This document shows, one piece after another, positions 28,796 through 41,400 of a DNA stretch of 64,000 bases. The DNA lies in NCBI GenBank assembly GCA_007644065.1, contig VJWN01000004.1, forward strand, positions 186,001 through 250,000, given 5' to 3'. How positions within the stretch are numbered: the stretch's first letter is position 1; the number at the start of each line of letters is the position of its first letter. The translations under genes and the position numbers were made by a program. This stretch comes from Margaritispora aquatica (Eukaryota; Ascomycota; Leotiomycetes; Helotiales; Discinellaceae). The notes below the pieces were generated by a model, which did not search any database, was not told the DNA's origin, and was given only the letters and a program-made list of their open reading frames with translations.

Positions 28796-29306
28796 GATGA
28801 TTTTGGTGGGGCGACGCGTTTCGATTTCCTGACGCGTTTTCTGGACAGAATAAAAAGTGTTCTTGATATAGCAAAATCAATGATCAATTGTGAAAGAAAA
28901 CATTTGATTCTGCTGAAAAAAAGTGGTGTTATCACTACCTATGTATTCTCGTGTCAAAGTTGACGTTGTTTTAGTGTTGGTAACTCACTTCTTGATTTAG
29001 CCGCAAGTTCGTTCCTTCAGTTTCTTACCCTGCGCCGTTCCCATCAGGTCTTATTCTCTTGCTTTTATTTCATTCCATATCTTCGTTGTATTTACAGGAG
29101 AGAGAGGAGGAGCAAGAGGAGAATGAGCACATTAAAGCGATCTTACATGCGGCTATCATGTGGAGCTGCGTAGCTGTGCTTGTGAAGCCGTTGATATTCT
29201 GTCTCACACTCACAAGAATGCCAGTTTCATGTCTCGGCGACGCCTCTTATGTCTGATATATTTGATCTAAAAAAGGCAAACAACCACTCACAAATCGTTC
29301 AAAGCC
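28796..29306. other. Promoter of the 580-aa gene and glyoxalase 5'-to-3' spacer
   Basis: 511 bp upstream of the 580-aa gene and downstream of the glyoxalase-like gene, which reads the same way. The MCB pair lies at its lower edge; nothing else distinctive. Confidence 0.6.
28814..28837. promoter_or_regulatory. Pair of MluI cell-cycle boxes (MCB)
   Basis: Two perfect ACGCGT palindromes at 28814-28819 and 28832-28837, spaced 18 bp start to start and lying 19-42 nt before the ATG at 28795. Read towards the gene each is flanked by Ts or As typical of MBF sites. MBF (Mbp1-Swi6) drives G1/S genes in yeasts. Two copies this close to a start are unlikely by chance. Confidence 0.6.
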
Positions 29307-30149
29307 TCAGATCAGCAGTCCACCAATTCCAAACCCACCATCTGCATCATCAATCCTGGAGCCAGTCTGTTTACTTGCAACATTCAAGCTTCCAAGAAGG
29401 TAGCCACCTCTCTCAGCCATCGCATTCTTCTGCCACTCTTCTTTGGGAGAAACAACTGAGATTCTCGTACTAGTATTAGATCCTTCTACGTGTCTCAGCT
29501 TCGGTGTTATGGCTGATCCTCCATCAACTGAAGAAGCTAGAATCGCTGCATATGCCTTTAGCAGCACTGGTACTCGCTCCTCAGAAACAAAGACACATAG
29601 TTCCGATACACCATTTGAGCCACAAGGATGTGTGATATTCTCCTTTGTGAATGGTGCCCTTACTTCGCGGGGTGTAACATCATGACACCAAAATGGCAAC
29701 TCGCCTCTTTGAAATCCTTTTCCGACAACAGGAAACGTTACCTCCCACTTCACGTCCACGCCATCAGGTCTCTTTCGTCCGCCAGCTACAGGAGGTTGGT
29801 AGCTCACTGTCTCTGTCCCACCTCCCAAGTTCAAACCCTGAAGCCTGTTCTCTAACTCAGAGAAATGGACAGAGGCTTCTCCATCGGCATGGGTGAATGC
29901 GAAATCAATGACACCAAATTTCTTCTCGCCCCACCAATGACCTTCACGGTTTGCAGGGTCGTCGTTGATGAAGGCAACAAGCTCGAGGTACGAGCCATCT
30001 TGAAAGCAAATGAGTTTGTTCTCCGTCTTGTTGTCTGCGTGCCGTCCACCAGGCGTGATGGTAAAATTATCCGTGAAGTACTTTGGAAGAGAGACAACTG
30101 ATGCGTAAGGGAGTAGGATGATAATGTGATCAAGGCGAGGAGAAGACAT
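29307..30149 (-). CDS. Glyoxalase-like domain protein (VOC superfamily)
   Basis: A single intronless frame of 280 aa beginning MSSPRLDHIIILLPYASV. The start matches the glyoxalase-like (Glyoxalase_3 type) pattern in fungi: a DHI(I/V) beta strand with a potential metal-binding His, FTITPGGRHADNKTENKLI, DGSYLELVAFI and WWGEKKFGVIDFAF. No signal peptide is seen. VOC proteins bind metals or small substrates and include lyases, isomerases and resistance proteins, so the reaction cannot be given. It sits head-to-tail upstream of the 580-aa gene and 308 bp downstream of the adenine deaminase gene on the same strand. Confidence 0.85.
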   Translation of the reverse strand: MSSPRLDHIIILLPYASVVSLPKYFTDNFTITPGGRHADNKTENKLICFQDGSYLELVAFINDDPANREGHWWGEKKFGVIDFAFTHADGEASVHFSELENRLQGLNLGGGTETVSYQPPVAGGRKRPDGVDVKWEVTFPVVGKGFQRGELPFWCHDVTPREVRAPFTKENITHPCGSNGVSELCVFVSEERVPVLLKAYAAILASSVDGGSAITPKLRHVEGSNTSTRISVVSPKEEWQKNAMAERGGYLLGSLNVASKQTGSRIDDADGGFGIGGLLI

Positions 30150-30457
30150 CTTGATGATTTGGAGAAAAATTGAGTGTGAAACAAAAGAATGGCTTGGGAT
30201 ACTCGATATTTATACTGGCAGGTACTGTTCTTACTCATACATAGGGTGGAAACGACAAACAAGCCAAGATTGAGTCATTGGAGTCAAGAGTGGGGTTACC
30301 ACAGGAAAGGAGGTGCCAACAGGTTTAGCGAGGTAAAATTCGCTTCAAGAATAGTCCCCTCATCCCAAGCCAATCCCATTTCTCACTTGAGTAGGATTGA
30401 AGGAATTTCATGTATATGACGAGTTCTGCGGGCTCAATCAAAGAAGGAAACATTTTC
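30150..30457. other. Spacer between deaminase and glyoxalase-like genes
   Basis: 308 bp; presumably holds the deaminase 3' end and the glyoxalase-gene promoter. Nothing distinctive. Confidence 0.6.
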
Positions 30458-32483
30458 TCATTTGAAGTCCAAAGCTGTAATACTATCCATCATGCGATGA
30501 ACATCGTGAGCATGAGAAGGGCAACGGCAGCATATCTTGACAGGCCTCGAACTTATCATCGAGACCGAAGCCTCCACTGGCTGATCAGGAAGCACAACAC
30601 TCATCAACCCTTGTGTCTTACAGTCCACCAAACCAAGTTCCGTCAAACCAAGATCTGGCACTGCCACCAACCCAACGAAGCTCATGATCATGAACGGAGA
30701 CTTGATTGTGCAGCCAAGGATATCTCTCAAAGCCTGATCACACGCCACTGAATCATCTCTCACTTTCTCCCAAGGTTCGGAGGACATACAGCCCGCCACG
30801 TCAAGTTTCACAGAGCCCAGCACCTTGCCTTCTTGCACAGCTATGAAGCCTCCTCCGAGATGTTCGATCTCTTGCACGGCACTTGCAATCTCCACATCCG
30901 ATGTGCCGATGACTACGAGATTCTGATTCTCGCAGTTTGTTGTGCATGCAATCGCGCCTTTTTGAAGACCAAATCCTCGAACAAAAGCGATGCCGCAGTT
31001 CTTTGTTGCGTGGTGCCTGTCAATGACTACAACCTTCAGTATGTCGCGACTGATGTCGCTCTCAATTGATCCGGAAGCGGATACGGGGATCTGTGCATGG
31101 AAAGCTCGCTTGAAATATCCGTCATACATTTCCATTGCCTGAATCCAAGCATCATCCCTTCCTTCCAGTGGCGACACACAGAAGGAAGATGGCATATAGA
31201 ACATGGAATCAATATGGATACTGTTCAGCGTGAAATCTGGAACGATGTCGGTGTTTGCGAACAGAGGTAAGTTGTTTTGTGCCACAAGCCTTCCATTTAC
31301 AATCACTGCCGAAGGACTGCCCTTGTTAGTCTCTCAAATCTGATTTTCGGTGTTTCACTAACCGAGCTTCCTCCAAATTATCCAAGATCAAAAGATCTGC
31401 TAATTTAGTAGGTGTAACACTACCGACCAAATGATCGATCCTGTAATAAGATGCAGCATTAAGAGTTGCCATCTTATATACCAGCATAGGCGCCACTCCC
31501 AGACCAATAGCCGACCTCACATGATGATCAATATGGCCTTCAGAATCCAAATCCTCAGCCAGCTTATCGTCAGCACAGAAAGAGATATAACCAAGCCCAT
31601 CTTTCAGCATAGGCAAGTCACTGAATACGCCTTCAAGATTCGAGTTCATCGAACCACTCATCACAGTGAGCATCATGCCTAGCCTTATCCTCTCAATGAC
31701 ATCTTCAGGTTGGTGAGCATTATGATCATCGCCTATACCACCAGCGGCATATGCCCACAGTGGTTCATTTTCCAACAGCGCTGTATGGCCTGTGATACGC
31801 TTCCCAGCATGTAACGCGGCAGCTTGTTTCTGGGCCGAAGCGAGATCGAGGGAAAAGGGGTTGCTTTCGCCGAGTGTTGCAGCTTGACATTGCGATACCC
31901 TTTCACATAGTTCTGCTGTCTCAACAGAGATTCCTCCTAGCTCGATATCTGGACCATTTCCGGGAATCTTATGTGAGACCTGTCGAAAGATGCGAAGTGG
32001 TGTCGATGTCTCCCCTTCTCGATATGAATATCATTTCCCGAACTAGAATAAGAATCACTTACCCATGAAGTCCATTCCCTCCCCACCGAATACATTCGCG
32101 ATACAATTTGCATCTGCCAAAATAGTCGTCGTACCTCGAGGGACACTTAGGCGTGCAAGTTCACCTGGGACGAGCTTCGTGTACTCAACATGGATATGTG
32201 TATCGATGAACCCTGGTGAGACATATTTACCTTGAGCATCTATCTCGATAGGTGCCGCAGGAAAATGGTTCCATGGTGTTATGGCGGCAATATGCCGTCC
32301 ATGGATAACCACATCGCGAGGGAGGATTTCGCCAGTGTGGAGTGAGAGGACCTGGCCGCCACGAATTATGAGCGTCGGTGGTCGTGATCCTAGCGCTACC
32401 AAGCGAAGTTGGAAAATCTCCTCAGCAGTGATGGAGAGGTGAGCCCCTGTTGAACCAGAGGGATGAATAGGAGGTGCATCCAT
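30458..32483 (-). CDS. Bacterial-type adenine deaminase (AdeC-like, amidohydrolase superfamily)
   Basis: Three exons (first 32483-32063; intron about 32015-32062; a further intron near 31320-31365) encode about 640 aa. Amidohydrolase features: an N-terminal beta sandwich (IIRGGQVLSLHTGEI), the metal-binding DTHIHVE, LADANCIANVFG, TLGESNPFS with the likely bridging Glu, ITGHTALLEN, GDDHNAH, CADDKLAEDL and GHIDHH. The C-terminal part after about residue 350 has the beta-sandwich and the AdeC-specific extension (HHATKNCGIAFVRGFGLQ, MSFVGLVAVPDLGLTE). This is the Ade/AdeC architecture of bacteria, converting adenine to hypoxanthine and ammonia (EC 3.5.4.2), not the adenosine-deaminase-like Aah1 of yeast. 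Compared with bacterial AdeC, a helix after NVFG is shortened by about a dozen residues. It diverges from the NCS1 transporter gene. Confidence 0.85.
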
Positions 32484-33161
32484 AGTTCAAACGGAATCAG
32501 ACGTTGGAACAAATATGCAATCACGTGTGCCGTGGAATTTTCTCTAAAATACTTTCAAGGAAATCAAACACTCCTTTTTCGAAGTCTCCCTTCTGGTGAA
32601 TTCTGGAATTTGCAGAGACTCCGAACGATAACGACTTTTGGTGTTGAATTGTACAAGAAACCAGTAGTTTACTCCAAGCGAGACTGCCAAGTAAGCTCAT
32701 CTCACTTCATCCCACCCTCGGAATATCAACCAGGACCGCAGGTAACAATTCATCCATTCTTGGAGGCTCCCCATCCGCGCGGCGAGGCTCAAACTCTCCC
32801 CAGCCGGTCTCGAACAAGGGCTTCCGATGTCTCGTCCGCTCTCCTTCATCCCACCTTTCACTTGACTCAGATAACCACGCGAACATCCCCACATATCAAG
32901 TATTTGGAGTCAGTGCTCCGCGTGTTATCCTCTGTATCGGTAACGGTACCGACCGATGGTGAATATTGATCTACGATGTTGTGTGCAAGAGCCAATGGCG
33001 AGGTTGTCAATAGAAAGGGGGATTGTGGAGCTGGTGATAAGGTTAGATGGGTCCTAAATAATATTGAAGGCCAGAGCTTCTGAAATGCATCTACAAAGTT
33101 GGGGGTTGGCCCAGATTTCGAAGAGAGTTTTTGTTTACATTTCCATATCAGCGGTCTGAAC
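32484..33161. promoter_or_regulatory. Shared divergent promoter of adenine deaminase and NCS1 transporter
   Basis: 678 bp separates the two starts. It contains three HGATAR-type motifs bound by AreA/NIT2-like GATA factors (32626-32631, 32869-32874, 33035-33040), one TGACTCA (32863-32869) and the palindrome TCGG-N8-CCGA (32937-32952). UaY, the purine-pathway activator of Aspergillus, recognises TCGG-N6-CCGA, so this is similar but with two extra bases. Nitrogen-source and purine control of both genes is inferred. Confidence 0.45.
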
Positions 33162-35179
33162 ATGTCGGAAAGCGAGAGCAAGGAGTATTATGCGTCTGAG
33201 CCTGTGGAGGTTAGCTCGGGCACCTCTCAAGATGTAAATCTAGGTCTATGGAAGAGGACGAAAGCGAAAGCTGCTCTTCAAGTTAGTGATAGCCGAATGA
33301 GTCCTGGCACTAAATGGTCCAACAAAGGTACGAAAACTTTATCAGAGATGAGTTATTAAGTTATGCTGACAGGAGCGCAGATCTCGATCCAATTGAGCCC
33401 GAATTTCAAACATGGAGGACCTACAACTGTAAGTAAATTCCAACAATGTATATCAAAGGACAGAAATTAACATACCTAAGTCGTCACATACTGGATCTCT
33501 GATGCCTTTGCTGTCTCAAACTGGCGTATTGGAGCTTCCCTCATCGCCATCGGTCTTTCTTGGAAACTCGCCTTGGTTGCTGTTGCAGTCGGTAACCTCA
33601 TCACTGCTTTCGTTGTGACCTTCAACGGTCTGATCGGTGCCAGACTTCATATTCCATTCACTGTACGTACACACACATTTTCAAAATACCCAGCATAACG
33701 CTGACCCCTTCAAGATTCAAGCCAGAAGTGCATATGGTTTCTACTTCTCATATGTGGTCATTATCTTCAGAGTGATCATCTCGGTCTTCTGGTACGGTAT
33801 TGGCACCTACACTGGCGCAGAATGTATCCGTAAGTTCTACACTCCTGTTGCTCTTCTAGATCAAGACATTCTAATCAAAAGTCCAGAATCTATGATCTTC
33901 GCCATCTGGCCCCGTTTCCGCAACGTGCCCAACCAACTTCCCGAATCAGCAAACATCACGACACTGTTCATGATATCCTACTTCATTTACTTCCTCGTGT
34001 GCCTGCCATTCCACTACATACCACCTCATCAAGTGAGATGGTTCTTCACTATCAAGAGTGTCACGACCCCCATTGCTGGATTCGCAATCATCGGCTGGAT
34101 CATCTCTGAGACTGGTGAGTCCTCCTGCATACAATTTTGAATGTACGCAAGAGATACAACAGAATCTAACACTTCATAGGTGGTGGCAAGGCGGTCTTCT
34201 CGGAAGGCAATTCGGTCCAAGGTGATAAGTTGGGATGGGCATTGATGCATGGTATCTATGCCATGATTGGTAATTTCGCAACACTCGGCGTGAACATGTA
34301 TGTTCTCTCCCCTCTCCTCTTCCACCCTGAGACTCATAAACCCACAGGAACGATTTTGCACGCTACTCCAAGAAGCCAAACAGTCCATACATCCAATTGC
34401 TCGTCATTCCCATCGTCTTCATGGTCATGATGCTCTTCGGTATCATTGGCGCAAATGGAAGTAAAATCCTCTATGGAGAACTCCTTTGGGATCCTCTCCT
34501 CATAGTCGACCACTGGACATCCAAGGTACATCAAACCATCCCTTCTCTACTACAACCTCAAAGCTAACGTACCCATTAGTCCGGCCGTGCAGCCGCCTTC
34601 TTCTGCGCCTTCGCCTTCCTAATCGCCTCCATCGGCGTCAACATCTCCGCCAACTCCATCTCCGTGGCCACCGACCTAACAGCCCTGTTCCCCAAATACG
34701 TCAACATCCGACGCGGACAATACATCTGCGCGATCCTCGGTGCGTGGTGCATGACGCCCTGGAACATCCTCGCGTCCGCGTCCTCCCTGCTCAACTTCAT
34801 GGACGGCTACACCATCTGGCTGGCGCCCATCGCGGGAATTCTCATCGCCGACTACTGGGTCGTGCACAAGCAGGTACTCAGCGTGCCGGAAATGTACGTC
34901 CCGACGGGCATCTACTCTTATGGGAGCCGGTGGGGCACGAATTGGCGGGCGGTGGTTGCGTTTGTGGTTGGCTTCGTGCCGTTGCTGCCTGGGTTCGCGG
35001 CGAGTGTCACGCCGGGAATCGCGGGCGTGCCGCAGGGTGCGATCAATTTCTATTATCTGGGCTTCTTTTGGGGCTTCTTCGTTGGTGGTGGGCTGCATGT
35101 GTTGTTGAGTCGGGTGTGGCCGCCAAAGGCGACCATGTTGCACTTGCAATATTTGGAGGAGGTTGGCCCTCAAGTGTAG
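33162..35179 (+). CDS. NCS1-family nucleobase transporter (Fur-type permease)
   Basis: A multi-exon gene of about 550 aa, with about seven introns of roughly 50-80 nt. After a cytosolic N-terminus (MSESESKEYYASEPVE) comes the family start DLDPIEPEFQTWRTYNFVTYWISDAF, which matches the Fur subgroup (uracil, allantoin, uridine carriers) better than the Fcy purine-cytosine subgroup. Further features: IGASLIAIGLSW, RSAYGFYFSYVV, WYGIGTYTGAECI, PFHYIPPHQVRWFF, NDFARYSKKP, SANSISVATDLTALFPKY and GILIADYW, consistent with 11-12 membrane segments. It imports nucleobases or related compounds by proton symport at the plasma membrane. Divergent pairing with adenine deaminase suggests a purine-related substrate, which would be unusual for a Fur-like carrier. 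The ATG at 33162 was chosen as the first in-frame Met. Confidence 0.9.
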
Positions 35180-35455
35180 GTAATCGTTCGAGAGTGGGTA
35201 GAGAGTGGTGACAGTATGTTTGGAATAGAGGTAATATGGTAGTGGAGTGAAGGAAGGTTGTGATAAACATAGACTTTTGTATTCAAAGATCAGATAGTCT
35301 ATGAACAGGGTATCATTCCAGAACGTCATGCAAACCCAACCTATTCCAACCGCCCACTCGCCACCTTTTACCCTGTGAATCATTGCTCATCAGACATGAT
35401 AATATATTTCCCCCTCCTAATATCCAATTTTTTCGCGCGTTCATGCAATAATGAG

Positions 35456-38400
35456 CTACCAACCGGTTAGCTTAGGATGTGTAGACTGGGTGAGTACAGA
35501 ACATACCTCAATCAATCTATCGGTCAGAGCCGTACTCTGCCTTTCGTTCTCATTTGGGATATGGAAGGTCGAAGACCGCCACAATCCACCAAAACCGATG
35601 CCTTCAAGGACATCTTCCAACATCTCGGCAGTGTCAACACCGCCTGCAAACTTAGGGTTTGACGTCAGTGTCCGCAGCAGTTGATGGGCAGACTCTAAGG
35701 TTGCTGCGCTTTGGCACGAGATGAGAATATCATCCAGGATCCTGATGACAGGCCCGCAGCTAGACAATTATATTAGCTCATTCCCTCGTTTTATTTATAT
35801 AGGAGAGACTCACAGATGCAGCACCACTGTTGGTCGTTCAACGGCGATTCTGTTAAGCCATATTAGGCCACGATTCTGGACCGTGTCCTCCAGGTAGTGG
35901 AAATCTACAATGCCGATAGCCGCGTTAAGAAGCAATTCCTTGTCCTTGATGACTTTGAGATCAATAACATGCAAGATGTTGTCCTGGGTCATGGCATCAC
36001 CAGCCTCGGAAGTCCAACCTGCAAGCCACAAATTATCCTTGGCTTCCTCGGGTGTCGCGGCTCTGGACATCAGAATACCGAGATATGGCAGGCAGCTCAC
36101 ATCCTTGGGGAATCTCATTTCTGCTGGTATGCTAGCACTCGCCACCTCTAGGAATGTTGAAAGGACTCGAATAGCTATCGCCTTAGTGACAGTATCCGTG
36201 AGACCTTTGACCAACGAAGCACATAAGGCAAAATGGAAATTCTCGATATTGAAGTGAATGCCATAGATCTCATCCAATTGCGTGGCCGCATCCTCGAGAG
36301 GAAGTCGCCCTTGAAGTAAGGTTGACACCATTCGACCTCCACGAAATTCTCCGGAAGCAGCAATATTGATAAGGACAGCCTCAAGAAATAATACTGTGCA
36401 ATTAAAAAGTTGCAAGGGCACCAGCCTGACAAGGGACAGGGCAAGCCAGAACAACTGCATACCGTATCGAGAAGCTGGTGGCAGTTTGTCCATCATCTTG
36501 GTTAGCGAAGTTACGATTGCCACTAGCATCTCGCTGTCGTTGTCTTCCATAAACCTAGTGATACTATTCCTCAGTGCAACTAATACCTGATATAGAAGAT
36601 CGTCATCAACATCCTCGCGAGCTAAGCAGCCCATAACGGTGAATGCTCGAGGTTGGATTGCTGGATTACTCTGAAAGGCTGTGCTAGCGACAAGGCTCAT
36701 CCATCGCGATCGCCATGCATTTGACATATCGATAGAAGGTGCTGCCACTAAGCTAATTTCAGCAAGCAATACTGCCAAAGACTCTGTGGCAATGAGCGCA
36801 GGTATGCTGGTATCCTGTAAAGATGATATAGAGACACCGTCTCTTGCTGGAATATTGAATAGTGAATCGTTCTTAGGCTCAGATATCGAGTGCAGCAGAC
36901 CTTTCAACCTGGTTAATTTGCTCTCCTCGAGGTGGAACTTGGTACAAATGGCGTGAATTGTGTTAACCAGCAAACGATGGACCATAAGCCTGACGTCTGT
37001 TGAACCAGTATTGGCAAGCATGGTGATCAGATGAAAGAGCTCGGGCAGGTATAATTGTGATTGTACCCCGCTGTCGAATGATGTAGAAAGGCAGAGTCGA
37101 ACCAAGACGCAAATTTCTCCCCACACAGTATTTTCAGGTAGATGTCGTGTAGGTCGCAAAGATGTCCGGTTGAGAGCTTTGCGAAGCCTGGAGAGAAGCT
37201 TTCCACGAATAGTGACCGTGCCAAGCGATGAAACAATAGACCCAAGGATCTCAGTTCGTTCGTCATCCAACCCAAAGCCTAACGCGGCTTTGATAATCTC
37301 GTCCAAGAAGATATCGACATAAACCTCATCTTTACTGATAGCAGGCCAAACGCACTGTTCGAGTGTTGTACTCAAGGTAATATCAGAAAATGCTACTTCT
37401 ATAAGTTTGCGAAAGATTGCGGCAATTTTATCCCTAGCTTTATCACCATCCACATCAGTTGGAATTAGATTCGTTCTCAAGGCTGGTAGCCAAGGAGCCA
37501 TGTAAGCCAAACTCAGCGGTCGTTGGGCATATGGGAAGCTCTCCCATCCCACGAAGAATTCGTTCAAGAAGTCTGCGGTGAGTTGAGGTTCGGACTTGGC
37601 AAGCTGTTTGCTAATATCGATGATGAAATTTGCTGGGTTTATTGGGACGCATAGTTCCTTCACGCTCAGGAAGGTTGAGTCCTGCGCAAATTTGAATGCA
37701 TGGCAAAGCGAACACAATAAGTTGTATGCCGCCAGTCGCAGGATCTGATCAGAGCTTGCTAGATTCGTAAGTGCAATGTTAAGAAGTGTTCCCGGGACAT
37801 CCTGCGGTCGAACAAGTCTCTCGAATGACTTCAGAGTACGCAATTCTTTTCCATACTTTGCTTTTGCGCCTCGAATGGCTTGAAGGACATCTGGTTTCCT
37901 GGGACTAGTGAAGTACATGACAATCTTTCCGTTTTCCGTTCGTAATCCGAAGGCAGAATCATCTTCTGTCTGAATGGAGGTTGGTGCCTCGTCAACTTCC
38001 GACAGTCGGAAGATGTCATTTACTGTGGCATGCAACCTCAATCCAGGAACCACTTCTTGCTTCTTTGTCGTTGTAACCTGGACAAACTGACTTCCTACTT
38101 TGATAACGACCTCAATTTTGCCCTTGGTTTTGGAAAGCCTGATGATCGGCTGGAACACGTATCTGGTGTCAGTTACAACACTGATCGTTTCCTTTGGCAA
38201 ATGTAGGTGGCTGAGGTGAAAGTGTGCTTGTAAGTCTTGGAGACTGCCAATTAAGTGATAATCCACATTCTTCGGATGAAAGGCAGAGTTTTCGCTCTTT
38301 GCAGATAACCTTAAAATTCGTCTAAAACATTTCCTAGTTTCCAATTAGTCAATGACAACGAAAAGAGTAGTTTTGAAAATACCTGAATGCGCTATTCATA

Positions 38401-41400
38401 TTGTATACATATACCCTAGAGAGCTGCTTAGAAAGTTCGGTTGGTGTAAGCAGATCCAGAGTTCGGAACAGTCCATCTTGAGGCTCATTTTGACCATTGT
38501 AACATGTCGCATCAACCAATATGCCGAACGGCCTATGCCACATACGACTCGCAATCTAGTTATGTTAGAAGCAAATATAATAGGGAGTTCTTTTACATAC
38601 CTTGAGATAGCCGAAGAGTAGGAGTTCATGATCAGTTGTTTCTGTATCGATGTTTCGGAGTATGATACAAATCATTGGTAGGCCATCCTATCCACACGTA
38701 AGATGCTGAAATGTAACGAAGAAGGAACGGGACATACCTTGCTTTCACCTCCATCGTAGACCGCGCGAGTTGAGACAAGGGATTCTGTATTTCTTCCAGC
38801 ATTTCTGAGCATGAAATGTTGAAAGCGGGAATACGAAGGGGGAGTGTTGGCCGAAATGGCAGGTCGATTCCACGACACATCCATGGGAGGCGGCCCAAGG
38901 TTAGTAATCAGTTTTCGTAATGACTCCAGGATGGGAATTTGACCCTTGCTGATCCCGACGATAGAGCGAGAGCCTTTTCTCTCTCGAAGAACAATCTTCT
39001 GCCTGACATGATCCCAGTGATCATATAAGAATCGATGCAATGCAACACAAGATCCAAAGTCAAATGACTCTGAATCGGTAGCAGGTTCTACAACGTTTGG
39101 TGGTACCTAAAAAAAAATAAGCCTGTGATATTCCGGAGTTAAATGAAAACTTACTGAAATCTCGCGCAGGAATGTTGTTACACGGTAAATATTTTGAGTC
39201 AGAAAATCGTTTAATGGAAACATGTATGGTTCCTTTGCACCAAACAGGACATTGTTCGCCAAATTTTGAACAACCTTCGCAATGAGAAGCAGTCCACGAC
39301 GCATCTCTTTGGAAGGAGCTGAAGTTATAAGTCCTTCTGCATCGGGAGCGACAATGGCAGGGCAGAAGAAGCGCAGGAAAATAAACGCTCCAACAGCAGT
39401 AAATTTAGCCTCAGGAAATCGCTTCATAACAGCAGCTGAAATCTTTGAAAGTGTTAGTGAGCAACCACACTTTCCGACAATTGGATGGATAAGTTATGGG
39501 ACTTACAATGCTGCAAATCTTTCTAAACGATACAGGAATATGGCCGGCTGAAGTACAAATATCGTCAATGAAAACCTTCGTGACAACTCGGAGTTGAAGC
39601 GCATTTTTCTGAAGCTCCTCTGCAGAAGTAGTTCGGGCAGGATCGAGCTCAAGATCCAAGTCTTTGGAGGTTAGAACGAGACGCTCCAACACTTTCTGCA
39701 AGGTAGCTCTCAAATATGGGCCTCCTTTCCACTTGGCGTAGACTGAAAGCATCTTTGTCGCAACACAATTTCGACGAAGAAGTTCTGCCTCGTTTTCTAG
39801 CAAAAATCAGTCATGTATTGCATCTAAGCAAAAAGGATTACTCACCTGTCTCGTCAATTTCATGTTCAATAAGAGCTTCGAGAAGGGTAAAGCCAAGGCC
39901 TCTAGAGTCAAATATATTGAGTAGAGAAATTGTCATCTCATCTACCTCCGTACTTGGGCAGGCATCACAAAGAGCAATCGTCAATGCCATATCATTCAAA
40001 AGCAACTGCAGTTCGTCAGTAATCAGGGAAAACGTGGAATAGTGTAACTTACATCGAGAAGTTCCCCGTATTTCTCATTTACCGCTTCATCGGAGAGATT
40101 ATTGAACTCTGTCCCTTGGATCAATATGTTACACAAAACTTTGACAAATGCTGTACGGATTTCCAGATCCTCGTGATAACCAATCCCAAGAGAGTGCTTG
40201 AGACCAACATCAATATTCGCACTTAGTAAGTTTGATAAGGCTGAAATTGCTAGCTCGGGGGTTGTCATTGTATCATCGTTGCCATTGCTTGTCAAACGAA
40301 TTTCCGTCCTCCCAACTTCCCCGGCGTCGTAATTTAACAATGAAAGAAACCTGTTGAAATAAGTATGAAACATTTGGGATTTGAGATCGCTCGTATCTGC
40401 ATCCGTCTGCCCATCCGCAGGCTGCAGTGGTAGGCGATAAGTAAGATCGGCGAGTGCTTTTAGACAAGCCCTGTCAAGATCCTTCTGCAATCTTGTAATT
40501 TCCTCAATACGCGCTCCGACCGGTAGCACGTCTTTTGGAGTTCCTGGACGGGCGATCCATCCAAAGATAACCTCGAGCAGCTGGTTTCTAATCCGGACAT
40601 CATGTCTGAGATTCAGAAGCTCCTTCTTCTGAGTGACTGTCTCGCACAGTTGACATATTTTGATTTTAACACGTAGAATGCTTCCACTTTCCGCAACATC
40701 GTCCAAAAACTTGGCGAAATTAAGCGTAAGGGCGCCAACGTCGATCGACATTGAGCCACCCACCTCAGTTGGGCCACCCAGACGCTCCACTATATTCTTC
40801 AGAAGCGCCGCAGATTGCTCTGCAAAAATAATACGAGATTCAATCGACAATGAAGTGTTTGTTCGATGGCTATCGAACAAAACCCCGAGTTCGGCCTCGA
40901 GCGCCTCGAATAAAAAGATATGCAGTGTTGGGGATAGTTCCGTGGAGAGAGTTTCTCTTGTCGTCTCTCTTATTCTAACGTTGCTACTTGCAAGTAACTG
41001 AATGCTTTGCTTCATATATCTGCTCAAAAGGGTGCCATCATAGCTCTCTGCGGAAAGCTTATCAATCCATCTCAAGCTGGCTAATCCTGGATCCTCAACC
41101 GCAAAAGCTTGATCAGAAAGACAAGCACCCCCAAGCGAAGCAAGAAGGCCAGAGTAATTTCGCCACTCAACCAGGGACTTCTCTTCTAGCAGTTCAGATG
41201 ACCGAGAGAATACCTGTCTTGAAACCTTGAGCCAATGGTCAAAAATGGTCTCCCACGCAATCAAGATCCCTGGCGTTGGATGTTGGATTTGTCGAAGGAG
41301 GTTGTGAACACGCCTCTGGAAGGCTACTGGGCCCGTGAAACGAAATTCTCGAGTCGAAATTTCCGAGTAAATCTCCAGGTTACGAAGAGTCGGAGTGTGT

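Noticed and set aside
34486..35383. Long frames on both strands over the NCS1 transporter
   Set aside because: Shadows of the GC-richer last exon; the transporter frame has clear membrane segments and family motifs.
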